From JBEIUO01 sp964549785 (GTDB lineage Bacteria; Planctomycetota; Phycisphaerae; Phycisphaerales; UBA1924): a stretch of 7,833 nucleotides of DNA. The stretch is taken from positions 1 through 7,833 of the forward strand of contig CAZJXA010000158.1 of assembly GCA_964549785.1 (NCBI GenBank), read 5' to 3'. The notes under the pieces were generated by a model that saw nothing but the letters and a program-made list of their open reading frames with translations, did no database searches and was not told the DNA's origin. Positions 1-5,386 of the stretch are shown here, piece after piece (the first letter of the stretch is position 1; the number at the start of each line of letters is the position of its first letter). Position numbers and translations under genes: made by a program.

Positions 1-272
1 GCGGTGGGGACCGGGGTCGCCGTCGCCGTCGCGTCGCGGAGGATTTCCTTCACCTCGTCCTTGAGGAACATGTCGTCGCGCTTGAGGCCGTTCTTTTCCG
101 ACTTGATCCACACACAGCAGGATTCCTCGCGGGTGATCGTTCCTTCGATCACCCGGCCATCCTTCAGGGTGACCTTATCCAAGGCCCAAGCGTTGGCACC
201 AAAGCCGCACATCGCCAAGGCCATCACGGCGGCTGACGCGAGAGAACACACCCGACTCAGCAAAGACTTCAT
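1..272 (-). CDS. Small exported protein with Gly-Thr-Ile (LKDGRVIEGTI) module, 3' end off window
   Basis: This is the 5' part of a gene that leaves the window at the left edge; 90 codons are visible. The start is an ATG preceded by GGAG at 8 bases spacing, a good ribosome binding site. Residues 1-30 form a clear Sec signal peptide: MKSLL start, hydrophobic core, and an A-W-A cleavage site near residue 30. It is followed by LDKVTLKDGRVIEGTI (31-46), a vicinal Cys pair (52-53), charged residues and then a Thr/Ala/Pro-rich stretch at the edge. The 'L-x-D-G-R-V-x-x-G-T-I' pattern followed by a basic or acidic segment and '-EIL-' resembles short beta-barrel-like modules often seen in exported planctomycete proteins; that assignment is from memory. 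The next gene upstream (379-1962) carries a similar module after its own signal peptide and lies 106 bases away on the same strand, so an operon is plausible. Biochemical function is unknown. Confidence 0.75.
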   Translation of the reverse strand, partial: MKSLLSRVCSLASAAVMALAMCGFGANAWALDKVTLKDGRVIEGTITREESCCVWIKSEKNGLKRDDMFLKDEVKEILRDATATATPVPT

Positions 273-318
273 AATCACACTCCAAAAACAAGCGGCCGAA
301 AAGACTACTGATTTGATC

Positions 319-336
319 GCGGCCGAAACGGGCCGC
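319..336. other. GC hairpin between two exported-protein genes
   Basis: In the 106-base gap between the NfeD-like gene and the small exported protein gene, gcggcc (319-324) and ggccgc (331-336) form a perfect 6-bp stem with a 6-base loop. The decamer gcggccgaaa also occurs at about 292-301, as a direct repeat. No T-run follows on either strand, so this is not a standard intrinsic terminator. It might be a processing or weak attenuation site, or chance in GC-rich DNA. Confidence 0.25.
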
Positions 337-378
337 CCGTTGTGCGCGGGATTCACGCCAACGCCCTGGCCAACACAC

Positions 379-1962
379 TCAGTCCTTGCGATCGAGCATC
401 TGTTGAAGTTTGATCTGCTCGAGCCAAGTCCTGATCTGCGCGTCGGGGGGGATCTCGTTCTGGCCCCGCCAGCGGTCGTCGAGCGCCTCGCTCAGACGGC
501 TCATCACGGAAACGATTTCATTGAGCAACTTGGTGCGGCGGCCGCGGGCCCTGGTGCGTTCGGTGTAGCCCGCGGGTGCCTCAACCACGACCGAGTTGTA
601 ATCATCGAGGGCACGCCGCACCTGGCGTTCGGCGTTATCGAGCCCGGTGCGCCAGTCCTTCATGATCCGCTCAGACCGACCGGTGATCTCGTGGGCGTCG
701 CGATCAAGGCCCAGTTCGGTGAGCAATTCATCCTTGGAACTCACTTCGCCCTTGGAGACTCCGAGCAGTGAGGCGATTCGGGAGTCGATGGTGAGGACGT
801 CGTCGCCGGTGCCACGCGCGAGCACCTGGATGCCGTCACGGCGACCCTGCTTGTCGTCGCCGTCATCGGTCAACAGTTCTTCACCGGGGTTCTCGGGCAT
901 GCGCTCGAACAGTTTGGGCTTGCCGTTTTCGGTACCCAGCGTGAGTACGTATTCGTGCATGGCCATCGCCCGAACCAAGCGGTCGTCGTAGCCACCGGCG
1001 CGAAGGATGCCCTCCGCGTGTCCGAGTCTCAGCGAGACTTGCTTCTCGTACACCCGCTCGTGGGCCTCGCCGCCGAAGAGGAAGGTGAGGCCGCCCAGGC
1101 CGCCGATTTTGCCGTCGGGGTGGAAGTAAATCTCGGGGCATGCAAACGGCAGGAACGCGGCTCCGCCCTCGGCCCGCTTCACCCACGAGACGATCCGCGG
1201 CATGGAATCCCATTCGCGGGGCATCTCGTCGGTGATGATCGTGGTCAGGGGCTCGGCCCGGAAGACCGACGCGAATCCGTCCTCGGCGGAGGCAAACTGC
1301 TCGTGGCCGACCTGCTGCAACTTCAATTCCTCGGCGTCGACTTCGATGATGATGGTTTCGGCCTTATTGGCCTTGGCGTCTTTGATAGCCTGCCGGAGCG
1401 GAGTCTGCGAGATATCGCGACCGAACTTGCCGGAGAGTTTGATCCAATAGAACCCGTGGCGTCCGTCGTCCGCGGCAGCGATGTCCCTATTTGCCCCCCC
1501 GTTCGCACCTGCGTTCCCTTTGCCGGCGGCCTTGAGGGCGGCCTCGGCGGCGATCGCGGTGGCATCGCGTTTGACGTCGGGGATCGAAACCACCGGAGTC
1601 GACGCCGGGGCTATTGCGGGTGTGTTGCTGGGCGCGGTGGTGGAATTGGCCCCGTCGGGCTTCTTCGTAGCGCGAGTGATGCTGGCGATGTCTTTCTTCT
1701 CGTACTCGGTCTCGAAGGGAATCCCGCTGACGACGCCCTTGAACTTGATGGTGGTCCGGGTCTCCGAGATGATGGTGCCGGTGACGATCTTGCCGTTGAC
1801 AAGGACCAAAGTGTCCTGCGTTTCGTCGGCGACGGCCACGAACGGAGTTGCGCCGGCCGAGGAGGCCAACAGGATCGAACCGGTCGCGCCCACGATCGCC
1901 GCGGCGATCAGGAATCTGGCCGTGCGCGTCGGGCGATTTTCAGTGAACCTGGTCTGTGCCAT
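379..1962 (-). CDS. Exported NfeD/ClpP-fold protein, probably a catalytically dead protease homologue
   Basis: This 527-residue protein has a hydrophobic segment at about 17-38 ending in SSAGA, consistent with a signal peptide. Residues 50-97 hold a TLVLVNGKIVTGTI module resembling that of the next gene. An Ala/Pro/Ser-rich linker follows (about 100-165). From 170 the pattern matches the ClpP/crotonase-fold domain of NfeD-type membrane serine proteases: FYWIKLSGKF, an amphipathic helix, TIIIEVD (203-209), FACPEIYFHPDGKIGG (273-288), EKQVSLR (306-312) and HAEGILRAGGYDD (315-327). A later stretch resembles the family's 'lt..eA..lGl...s..elL..lGl' region (389-420). The C-terminus (428-527) is helical and charged, with no membrane segments. 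The usual DTPGG oxyanion motif reads DAEEL and, by eye, the nucleophile Ser aligns with Gly266; the Lys (307) persists. The start at 1962 is preferred because GGAG lies 8 bases upstream; an in-frame ATG at 1968 lies too close to it. A scaffold or regulatory role is inferred. Confidence 0.7.
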   Translation of the reverse strand: MAQTRFTENRPTRTARFLIAAAIVGATGSILLASSAGATPFVAVADETQDTLVLVNGKIVTGTIISETRTTIKFKGVVSGIPFETEYEKKDIASITRATKKPDGANSTTAPSNTPAIAPASTPVVSIPDVKRDATAIAAEAALKAAGKGNAGANGGANRDIAAADDGRHGFYWIKLSGKFGRDISQTPLRQAIKDAKANKAETIIIEVDAEELKLQQVGHEQFASAEDGFASVFRAEPLTTIITDEMPREWDSMPRIVSWVKRAEGGAAFLPFACPEIYFHPDGKIGGLGGLTFLFGGEAHERVYEKQVSLRLGHAEGILRAGGYDDRLVRAMAMHEYVLTLGTENGKPKLFERMPENPGEELLTDDGDDKQGRRDGIQVLARGTGDDVLTIDSRIASLLGVSKGEVSSKDELLTELGLDRDAHEITGRSERIMKDWRTGLDNAERQVRRALDDYNSVVVEAPAGYTERTRARGRRTKLLNEIVSVMSRLSEALDDRWRGQNEIPPDAQIRTWLEQIKLQQMLDRKD

Positions 1963-2032
1963 GGCCATGTCTCCGGGAGGCAGAAAAACGAGCAAATGGA
2001 AGGATCGAACCGACGACTCTTACAACAAAAAT

Positions 2033-2176
2033 CTATGAAACCGCTTTACCGAGCAGCACTTTGCCGACCAGGACTTTGCCCATCCGCGACTTTCCCCGAC
2101 TGAACTTCCGAGCAACGGCGGACCAGGAAAATTCGAGGGGGAAAAACCAATCGGAGCGGAGCACCAAATGGTCCAT
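2033..2176 (-). CDS. Possible 47-residue ORF in cca/NfeD-like intergenic gap (doubtful)
   Basis: The 232-base gap between the tRNA nucleotidyltransferase and the NfeD-like gene contains an ATG-started ORF of 47 codons ending in TAG. Its last part reads MGKVLVGKVLLGKAVS, three degenerate G-K-[VA] pentapeptides produced by a 15-base tandem repeat in the DNA. An internal ATG (the first residue of that 16-residue tail) has GGGGA about 10 bases upstream, while the outer ATG has no recognisable ribosome binding site. A longer overlapping reading frame on the same strand has no better support. It may be non-coding leader sequence of the downstream gene; I recognise no family. Confidence 0.18.
   Translation of the reverse strand: MDHLVLRSDWFFPLEFSWSAVARKFSRGKSRMGKVLVGKVLLGKAVS
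2044..2104. repeat. Four degenerate 15-16 bp tandem units
   Basis: On the plus strand, units beginning CTTT start at 2044, 2059, 2074 and 2090. The first two are the most alike (CTTTaCCGAgCAgcA and CTTTgCCGAcCAggA); the third is 16 bases and the fourth more diverged. They lie 80-140 bases upstream of the NfeD-like start at 1962, on its strand. They could be a repeated protein-binding site or the remains of a local duplication. Unit similarity is modest, so chance is not excluded. Confidence 0.4.
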
Positions 2177-2194
2177 CCGGCGACGGGAAATTTG

Positions 2195-3439
2195 TTAGAC
2201 CCGCATTCGGTTGGCGAGTTCCCGGGCTTCGTCAAAAGTTGCAACCCGGCCTTCTAACTGGGCATTAAAGACCTCCTCCAACACGTTCTTGAACGTCGGC
2301 CCGGGACGCCAACCCGCTGCGATCAGGTGGTCGCCTCTGAGGAGTCGGGGTGGGTCGATCCCGATCCCGTCGGATGTCAGAGCGGCGACGTCCGAAGACA
2401 CTTGAGCCGCGGCGGCGGGCGTTTCGGCCTGACACAGAACCATCTGGTCCGAGAACGTTCCGCGTGCGGCGGCCCGTTTTTTCGCGGCGACACCCATCGT
2501 TCGCCACTGATCACGAATCGCAGGCCGAAGGCGCAGAAGTTGCGTCAAGCGGGCGTGCTCCTCGTTGCTGAGCATCAGGGCGCTTCGCGTGAGTGAGAAA
2601 CCCGATGGGAAGGCATCACCCGAAATCGAGGTTTCGCTCCCATCCCCGAGACCCAGATCGATGAGTGCGGCTGCCAAGGACACCTCAAACGAGGCCGTTT
2701 GCGGCAAAGCCGATTGGACCTTCGCGGTGCAGCCGTCAGCGGGTTCAAAACCGAACACCTGTTGGGCGAGTGACCATTCGATCAGGAGCCTGAACGCGTC
2801 GGCCCGGGTGGGGTGCGACAGCATCCGCCGCAGCTCCTCGCCGATTCGTTCGCGGCTGACACCGCTCAGGTCGCGGGCGTGTCGGCGGATGGCAGCGGCG
2901 GTGGAAGGATCGACCGGGAAGGAAAATCGGGCCGCAAAGCGGACGGCCCGGAGAGCGCGGAGGTGGTCTTCGCGCAGGCGGGCATCAGGGTCGCCGACGG
3001 CCCGGATGAGGCCCATGGTGAGATCACTTTGGCCGCCGACAAAGTCGATCACGCGGCCCAGCGGAGTTTCGAACGCGTTGGCTTGGGCGGGCACGGGCTG
3101 CGACCCCAGTGGATCGAGAAACAGTGCGTTGATGGTAAAATCCCGCCGGTGGGCGTCTTGCGACGCATTCGCGTACCGGACAGAGTCGGGCCGTCGGAAG
3201 TCTGAGTACGGGCCGTCGGAACGGAAAGTCGCGACTTCGACGGTGTGGCCCTCGCGGCGTACGAGCACGACCCCGAACGATGCCCCAACCATCTGTACGC
3301 GACCGAAGAGCCGCTCGACTTCCGCCGGTGTTGCATCGGTAGCAACATCGAAGTCGGAGGGTTCGACCCCGAGCAACCCGTCGCGCACGCACCCGCCGGC
3401 GAAGTAGGCGACAAAGCCTGCCTCGACCAGGGATTTCAC
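2195..3439 (-). CDS. cca: Class II tRNA nucleotidyltransferase (CCA-adding / poly(A) polymerase family)
   Basis: The enzyme adds nucleotides to tRNA 3' ends (CCA synthesis or repair) in the cytoplasm. From the GTG start the 414 residues show the class II signature: AYFAGGCVRDGLLG (11-24, the GG-x-VRD phosphate-binding motif), the metal-binding DFD (29-31) in SDFDVATDATP, VEVATFRSDGPYSD (67-80), RRDFTINALFLDPL (98-111), LRALRAVRFAARF (160-172) and the neck motif SRERIGEELRRML (195-207). The rest is the less conserved helical C-terminal body. Length is normal for the family. There is no HD domain. CCA-adding, A-adding and poly(A) polymerase forms cannot be told apart from these motifs, so the symbol is the likeliest choice only. 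The GTG has no Shine-Dalgarno, and the codons just upstream (EPRPAAAKIV) look like family N-terminal sequence, so the true start may lie further upstream or there may be a sequence change there. It reads in the same direction as the DUF892 gene, about 200 bases downstream of it. Confidence 0.92.
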   Translation of the reverse strand: MKSLVEAGFVAYFAGGCVRDGLLGVEPSDFDVATDATPAEVERLFGRVQMVGASFGVVLVRREGHTVEVATFRSDGPYSDFRRPDSVRYANASQDAHRRDFTINALFLDPLGSQPVPAQANAFETPLGRVIDFVGGQSDLTMGLIRAVGDPDARLREDHLRALRAVRFAARFSFPVDPSTAAAIRRHARDLSGVSRERIGEELRRMLSHPTRADAFRLLIEWSLAQQVFGFEPADGCTAKVQSALPQTASFEVSLAAALIDLGLGDGSETSISGDAFPSGFSLTRSALMLSNEEHARLTQLLRLRPAIRDQWRTMGVAAKKRAAARGTFSDQMVLCQAETPAAAAQVSSDVAALTSDGIGIDPPRLLRGDHLIAAGWRPGPTFKNVLEEVFNAQLEGRVATFDEARELANRMRV

Positions 3440-3639
3440 GATCTTGGCGGCAGCGGGGCGCGGTTCGATAGAAGAAGCGTAGTTTCGCGGGCCTCTGCGA
3501 GATCACTGCGGGTTGTGGCGCGGCATAGTGGACGCTCGACGCCGAATCTTCTTGGCGCCCCGCACCTTTACCGAAACGGCAGCACAGGCGGGACGCCTGT
3601 GCTGCCCAAGCCACTCAAGGCATGCTGAACAGAACCCAA
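3440..3639. other. Intergenic spacer, DUF892 gene to cca
   Basis: This 200-base spacer holds the palindrome at 3578-3606 and, closer to cca, sequence in frame with cca that reads like a protein N-terminus. An ATG at 3526 (minus strand) opens the same frame but meets TGA after seven codons (stop at 3503-3505). From that TGA to the GTG at 3439 the frame stays open without any ATG, GTG, TTG or CTG. I see no convincing sigma-70 promoter hexamers. Confidence 0.5.
3578..3606. repeat. REP-like perfect palindrome (13-bp stem, 3-base loop)
   Basis: GGCAGCACAGGCG (3578-3590) and CGCCTGTGCTGCC (3594-3606) are exact reverse complements separated by gga. The hairpin lies 34 bases beyond the stop codon of the DUF892 gene. 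On the minus strand it is followed only by GTTTCGG, not a run of T, so it is at best an imperfect intrinsic terminator; it may still stabilise the 3' end of the DUF892 mRNA. The compact shape, GC richness and intergenic position fit a dispersed REP-type element. From memory, similar 'acaggcgggacgcctgt' cores recur in planctomycete genomes, but that was not checked here. Confidence 0.75.
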
Positions 3640-4284
3640 TCAGTTCCGAGCGCGAACCGCACGAGCACGGCCCATCGCTCCATCCTTCGACACGCGCGGC
3701 CGCTTGACTGATCCGGCGCTGGATGCGCTGGACCGCCCCGTTCGGCCACCCGCCTGCGCGGTGGTCTTCGGCGAGCCGGACCCGGAAGCTGTGCCCTCTT
3801 CGTCCTCAGAAGATTCCGGTTCGATCCCGGTCGAGGTTTCCTGAAGGGTGTCGGACGCGTTGCGCTCGTCCTCGAGGGTGGTCTCGAAAAGTTGGGCGAC
3901 CGCCTCGTTCCCGACCTTACGGGCGATCTCTGCCGCGAAGCTGTACGCGGCGATCTCGTAGGCTTCGATGCGGAGGCAGGCGGCGATGAGCCCCAAGTCG
4001 ATGACCGGCGAGCGGCCTTCTTCCTCGATGACTTCCTTGCCCTCCTCGATCAGTCCCTCCATGGCCACGCACTTTTTGCCGCCGGGCTTGATTTCGAGCA
4101 GGACGGCGATTTCCGCTATGCGTGCCGCGTGCGCCCGCGTTTCTTCAAGATGGGCGGTGAGGCCTTCCTTTAAGGCTGGATCTTCGGCTTTTCGGATCAC
4201 CGCGGGAAGTGCCTTGATGAGTTGATTCTCGGCGCTGTAAAGGTCTTTGACCTGATCCTCGAGAAGGTCGGCGATCGATTGCAT
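3640..4284 (-). CDS. DUF892 / YciF-type ferritin-like protein with basic low-complexity tail
   Basis: Residues 1-150 match the DUF892 (YciE/YciF) four-helix bundle: LYSAENQLIKALP (15-27), HLEETRAHAARI (45-55), KKCVAMEGLIEEG (69-81), LIAACLRIEAYEIAAY (98-113) and TTLEDERNASDTL (134-146). Likely di-metal ligands are Glu19, Glu48, His52, Glu106, Glu109 and Glu139, all present. Family members are structurally ferritin-like and associated with stress responses in other bacteria; the reaction, if any, is not settled. After residue 150 comes an acidic patch (ESSEDEE) and then about 45 residues rich in Ser, Gly, Thr, Arg and Lys, extending beyond the usual core of roughly 160. The ATG has AAAGGA about 7 bases upstream, a good ribosome binding site. 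The gene is divergent from ispE, sharing the control region from 4285. It is followed by the palindrome at 3578-3606. Confidence 0.92.
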   Translation of the reverse strand: MQSIADLLEDQVKDLYSAENQLIKALPAVIRKAEDPALKEGLTAHLEETRAHAARIAEIAVLLEIKPGGKKCVAMEGLIEEGKEVIEEEGRSPVIDLGLIAACLRIEAYEIAAYSFAAEIARKVGNEAVAQLFETTLEDERNASDTLQETSTGIEPESSEDEEGTASGSGSPKTTAQAGGRTGRSSASSAGSVKRPRVSKDGAMGRARAVRARN

Positions 4285-4320
4285 GTTCGTTCCTTTCTAG
4301 GTGGTATGAGTGCGACGGAG

Positions 4321-4330
4321 TGTCGCGACA
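4321..4330. promoter_or_regulatory. Perfect 10-bp palindrome, possible operator
   Basis: TGTCGCGACA is its own reverse complement and lies 36 bases upstream of the DUF892 start, inside the divergent region shared with ispE. The position suits a repressor or activator site for the stress-type gene. A 10-bp palindrome in GC-rich DNA can occur by chance, and I could not place reliable -35/-10 boxes near it. Confidence 0.22.
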
Positions 4331-4384
4331 GAGAAGGCGGAAATCCTGAACGAGGCGTGAATGGGGACTCACGGGTGTGTCCGA

Positions 4385-4401
4385 TCCCTCGTTTGGAGGG
4401 A
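4385..4401 (+). promoter_or_regulatory. Small hairpin that would cover a Shine-Dalgarno
   Basis: TCCCTC (4385-4390) pairs perfectly with GAGGGA (4396-4401) around the loop GTTTG. The right arm contains GGAGGGAG, the strongest Shine-Dalgarno-like sequence upstream of ispE, placed 5-9 bases before the ATG at 4407. In RNA the hairpin would hide this site. Six base pairs is short, so this is a candidate only. Confidence 0.35.
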
Positions 4402-4406
4402 GCGAT

Positions 4407-4442
4407 ATGCTGGAGCTCTGTCGGCGGGTTCCATGCGCATGA
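4407..4442 (+). CDS. Candidate 11-residue leader peptide coupled to ispE
   Basis: An ATG directly after GGAGGGAGCGAT opens an 11-codon ORF reading MLELCRRVPCA and ending in TGA at 4440-4442. That stop overlaps the preferred ispE start at 4439 as ATGA, the classic geometry for translational coupling or re-initiation. The ispE start itself has only a weak GGCGGG upstream, so coupling would explain how ispE is translated. The peptide resembles nothing I know. The alternative is that the Shine-Dalgarno match is accidental and ispE starts at 4433 or 4439 independently. Confidence 0.35.
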   Translation: MLELCRRVPCA

Positions 4443-5320
4443 TCCGAAACGCGTTCGCCAAACTCAATCTCTCGTTGGCCGTCGGCCCGCCGGAGCCCCC
4501 GGGCTCACCCAAGCCCGGTTTCCACCGGATTGTTTCTCATATGCATGCGGTGGATTTGGCCGACGAGGTTCGACTGGAACATCAAAACGGCGGGACGTCG
4601 TCGCACGCCGTGCGCTGGGCCGAGGGCGCGGTTTTTTCAACCGCTATCGACTGGCCCGTCGAGACGGATCTGGCGGTTCGGGCTCACCGTCTGTTGGAAG
4701 AGCGGGTCGGGCGGTCGTTACCCGTCACTCTCGAACTCGTCAAGCGAATCCCCGTGGGCGGCGGGCTCGGTGGCGGCTCGACGGACGCGGCGGCGACGCT
4801 GCTGGGGCTCATCGAACTTTTCGAACTGTCGGTCGCCGATGACGTTGTACTGGGGATCGCGATGGAGTTGGGGTCCGATGTTGCCTTCTTTTGTGACCGC
4901 ATGGCCGGGGTTGGGCCGCCCCGACCGGCGGTCGTGACGGGGTTTGGCGAGGGGGTTCGTCGGGTTCCATCGGAGCGAGGCGATGTGGTGCTCATCGTTC
5001 CGCCCTTCGGCTGTGAAACGAAAGCGGTGTATCGGGCCTTTGACCGCCGGGCCCAATTTGTCGGGCTGAGCGACTACGTCGCGGCGGCGCCGGAGCGGAA
5101 CGATCTCGCGGTCGCGGCGATCGAAGCCCAGCCGCGCTTGCGGGACGTGTGGGACGCGGCAGCGGGGGCCGTGCCGGAAGCTGCGGTTCGTATGTCGGGG
5201 AGCGGCAGCACGCTGTTTGTGCGGACCGAACCGGGCGCGGGCGGAGGTGTTGCAGCCCGCCTTGGGAACGTGACGGCGTTGAGCGGGTGCGCGATTGTGA
5301 CGAGCCGCCTCGTGGGGTAA
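4439..5320 (+). CDS. ispE: 4-diphosphocytidyl-2-C-methyl-D-erythritol kinase
   Basis: IspE is a GHMP-family kinase that phosphorylates CDP-methylerythritol with ATP, the fourth step of the MEP isoprenoid pathway in the cytoplasm. At 293 residues it has the normal length. Motifs, counted from the ATG at 4439: NAFAKLNLSL (4-13, with the conserved Lys8), KPGFHRIVSHMHAVDLAD (25-42, the GYH-type substrate segment with Phe for Tyr), the ATP-binding loop PVGGGLGGGSTDAAA (105-119, with the catalytic Asp116), GSDVAFF (145-151), GFGEGVRR (168-175) and the glycine-rich RMSGSGSTLFV (251-261). The segment between GSDVAFF and GFGE (MAGVGPPRPAVV) is slightly longer and more Pro-rich than the common 'GGtAlgxG'. 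An ATG at 4433 is a close alternative start; 4439 is preferred because of the ATGA overlap with the leader ORF and the family N-terminus. It is followed by rsmD on the same strand. Confidence 0.95.
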   Translation: MIRNAFAKLNLSLAVGPPEPPGSPKPGFHRIVSHMHAVDLADEVRLEHQNGGTSSHAVRWAEGAVFSTAIDWPVETDLAVRAHRLLEERVGRSLPVTLELVKRIPVGGGLGGGSTDAAATLLGLIELFELSVADDVVLGIAMELGSDVAFFCDRMAGVGPPRPAVVTGFGEGVRRVPSERGDVVLIVPPFGCETKAVYRAFDRRAQFVGLSDYVAAAPERNDLAVAAIEAQPRLRDVWDAAAGAVPEAAVRMSGSGSTLFVRTEPGAGGGVAARLGNVTALSGCAIVTSRLVG

Positions 5321-5386
5321 AGACGGATGCGGCGTCCCCCGCTGAAGGGCATCGCGAGCCGCGCACTCTCTTCGTATCCTGTGGGC

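Noticed and set aside
17..40. Short gtcgcc repeat at the left edge
   Set aside because: It is coding sequence for an Ala-Thr run in the small exported protein and too short to call a repeat element.
4..771. Plus-strand open frame of 255 codons at the left edge
   Set aside because: It covers two convincing minus-strand genes and their spacer; it has no domain pattern and no ribosome binding site.
1998..2019. tRNA T-arm-like sequence (GGTTCGATCC on the minus strand)
   Set aside because: The flanking bases do not form a T-stem (GTCGG against CTTCC) and no acceptor, D or anticodon arms can be placed around it.
955..2103. Long plus-strand open frame of 382 codons opposite the NfeD-like gene
   Set aside because: It is antisense to a gene with a signal peptide, good ribosome binding site and recognisable fold pattern; its translation is Gly/Asp/Arg-rich with no family pattern, typical of GC-rich shadow frames.
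3578..3606. Rho-independent terminator for the DUF892 gene
   Set aside because: The stem is excellent but no run of T follows on the minus strand, so a REP-like palindrome is the better primary call.
3024..3614. Alternative minus-strand frame overlapping the start of the tRNA nucleotidyltransferase, considered as its missing N-terminus
   Set aside because: It is out of frame with the motif-bearing sequence and its translation is Arg-rich without family resemblance; joining it would need a frameshift with no visible slippery site.
5321..5386. Promoter or start for rsmD between ispE and MRIIAG
   Set aside because: No convincing -35/-10 pair was found; read-through from ispE is simpler. The in-frame ATG at 5327 adds residues unlike the family.
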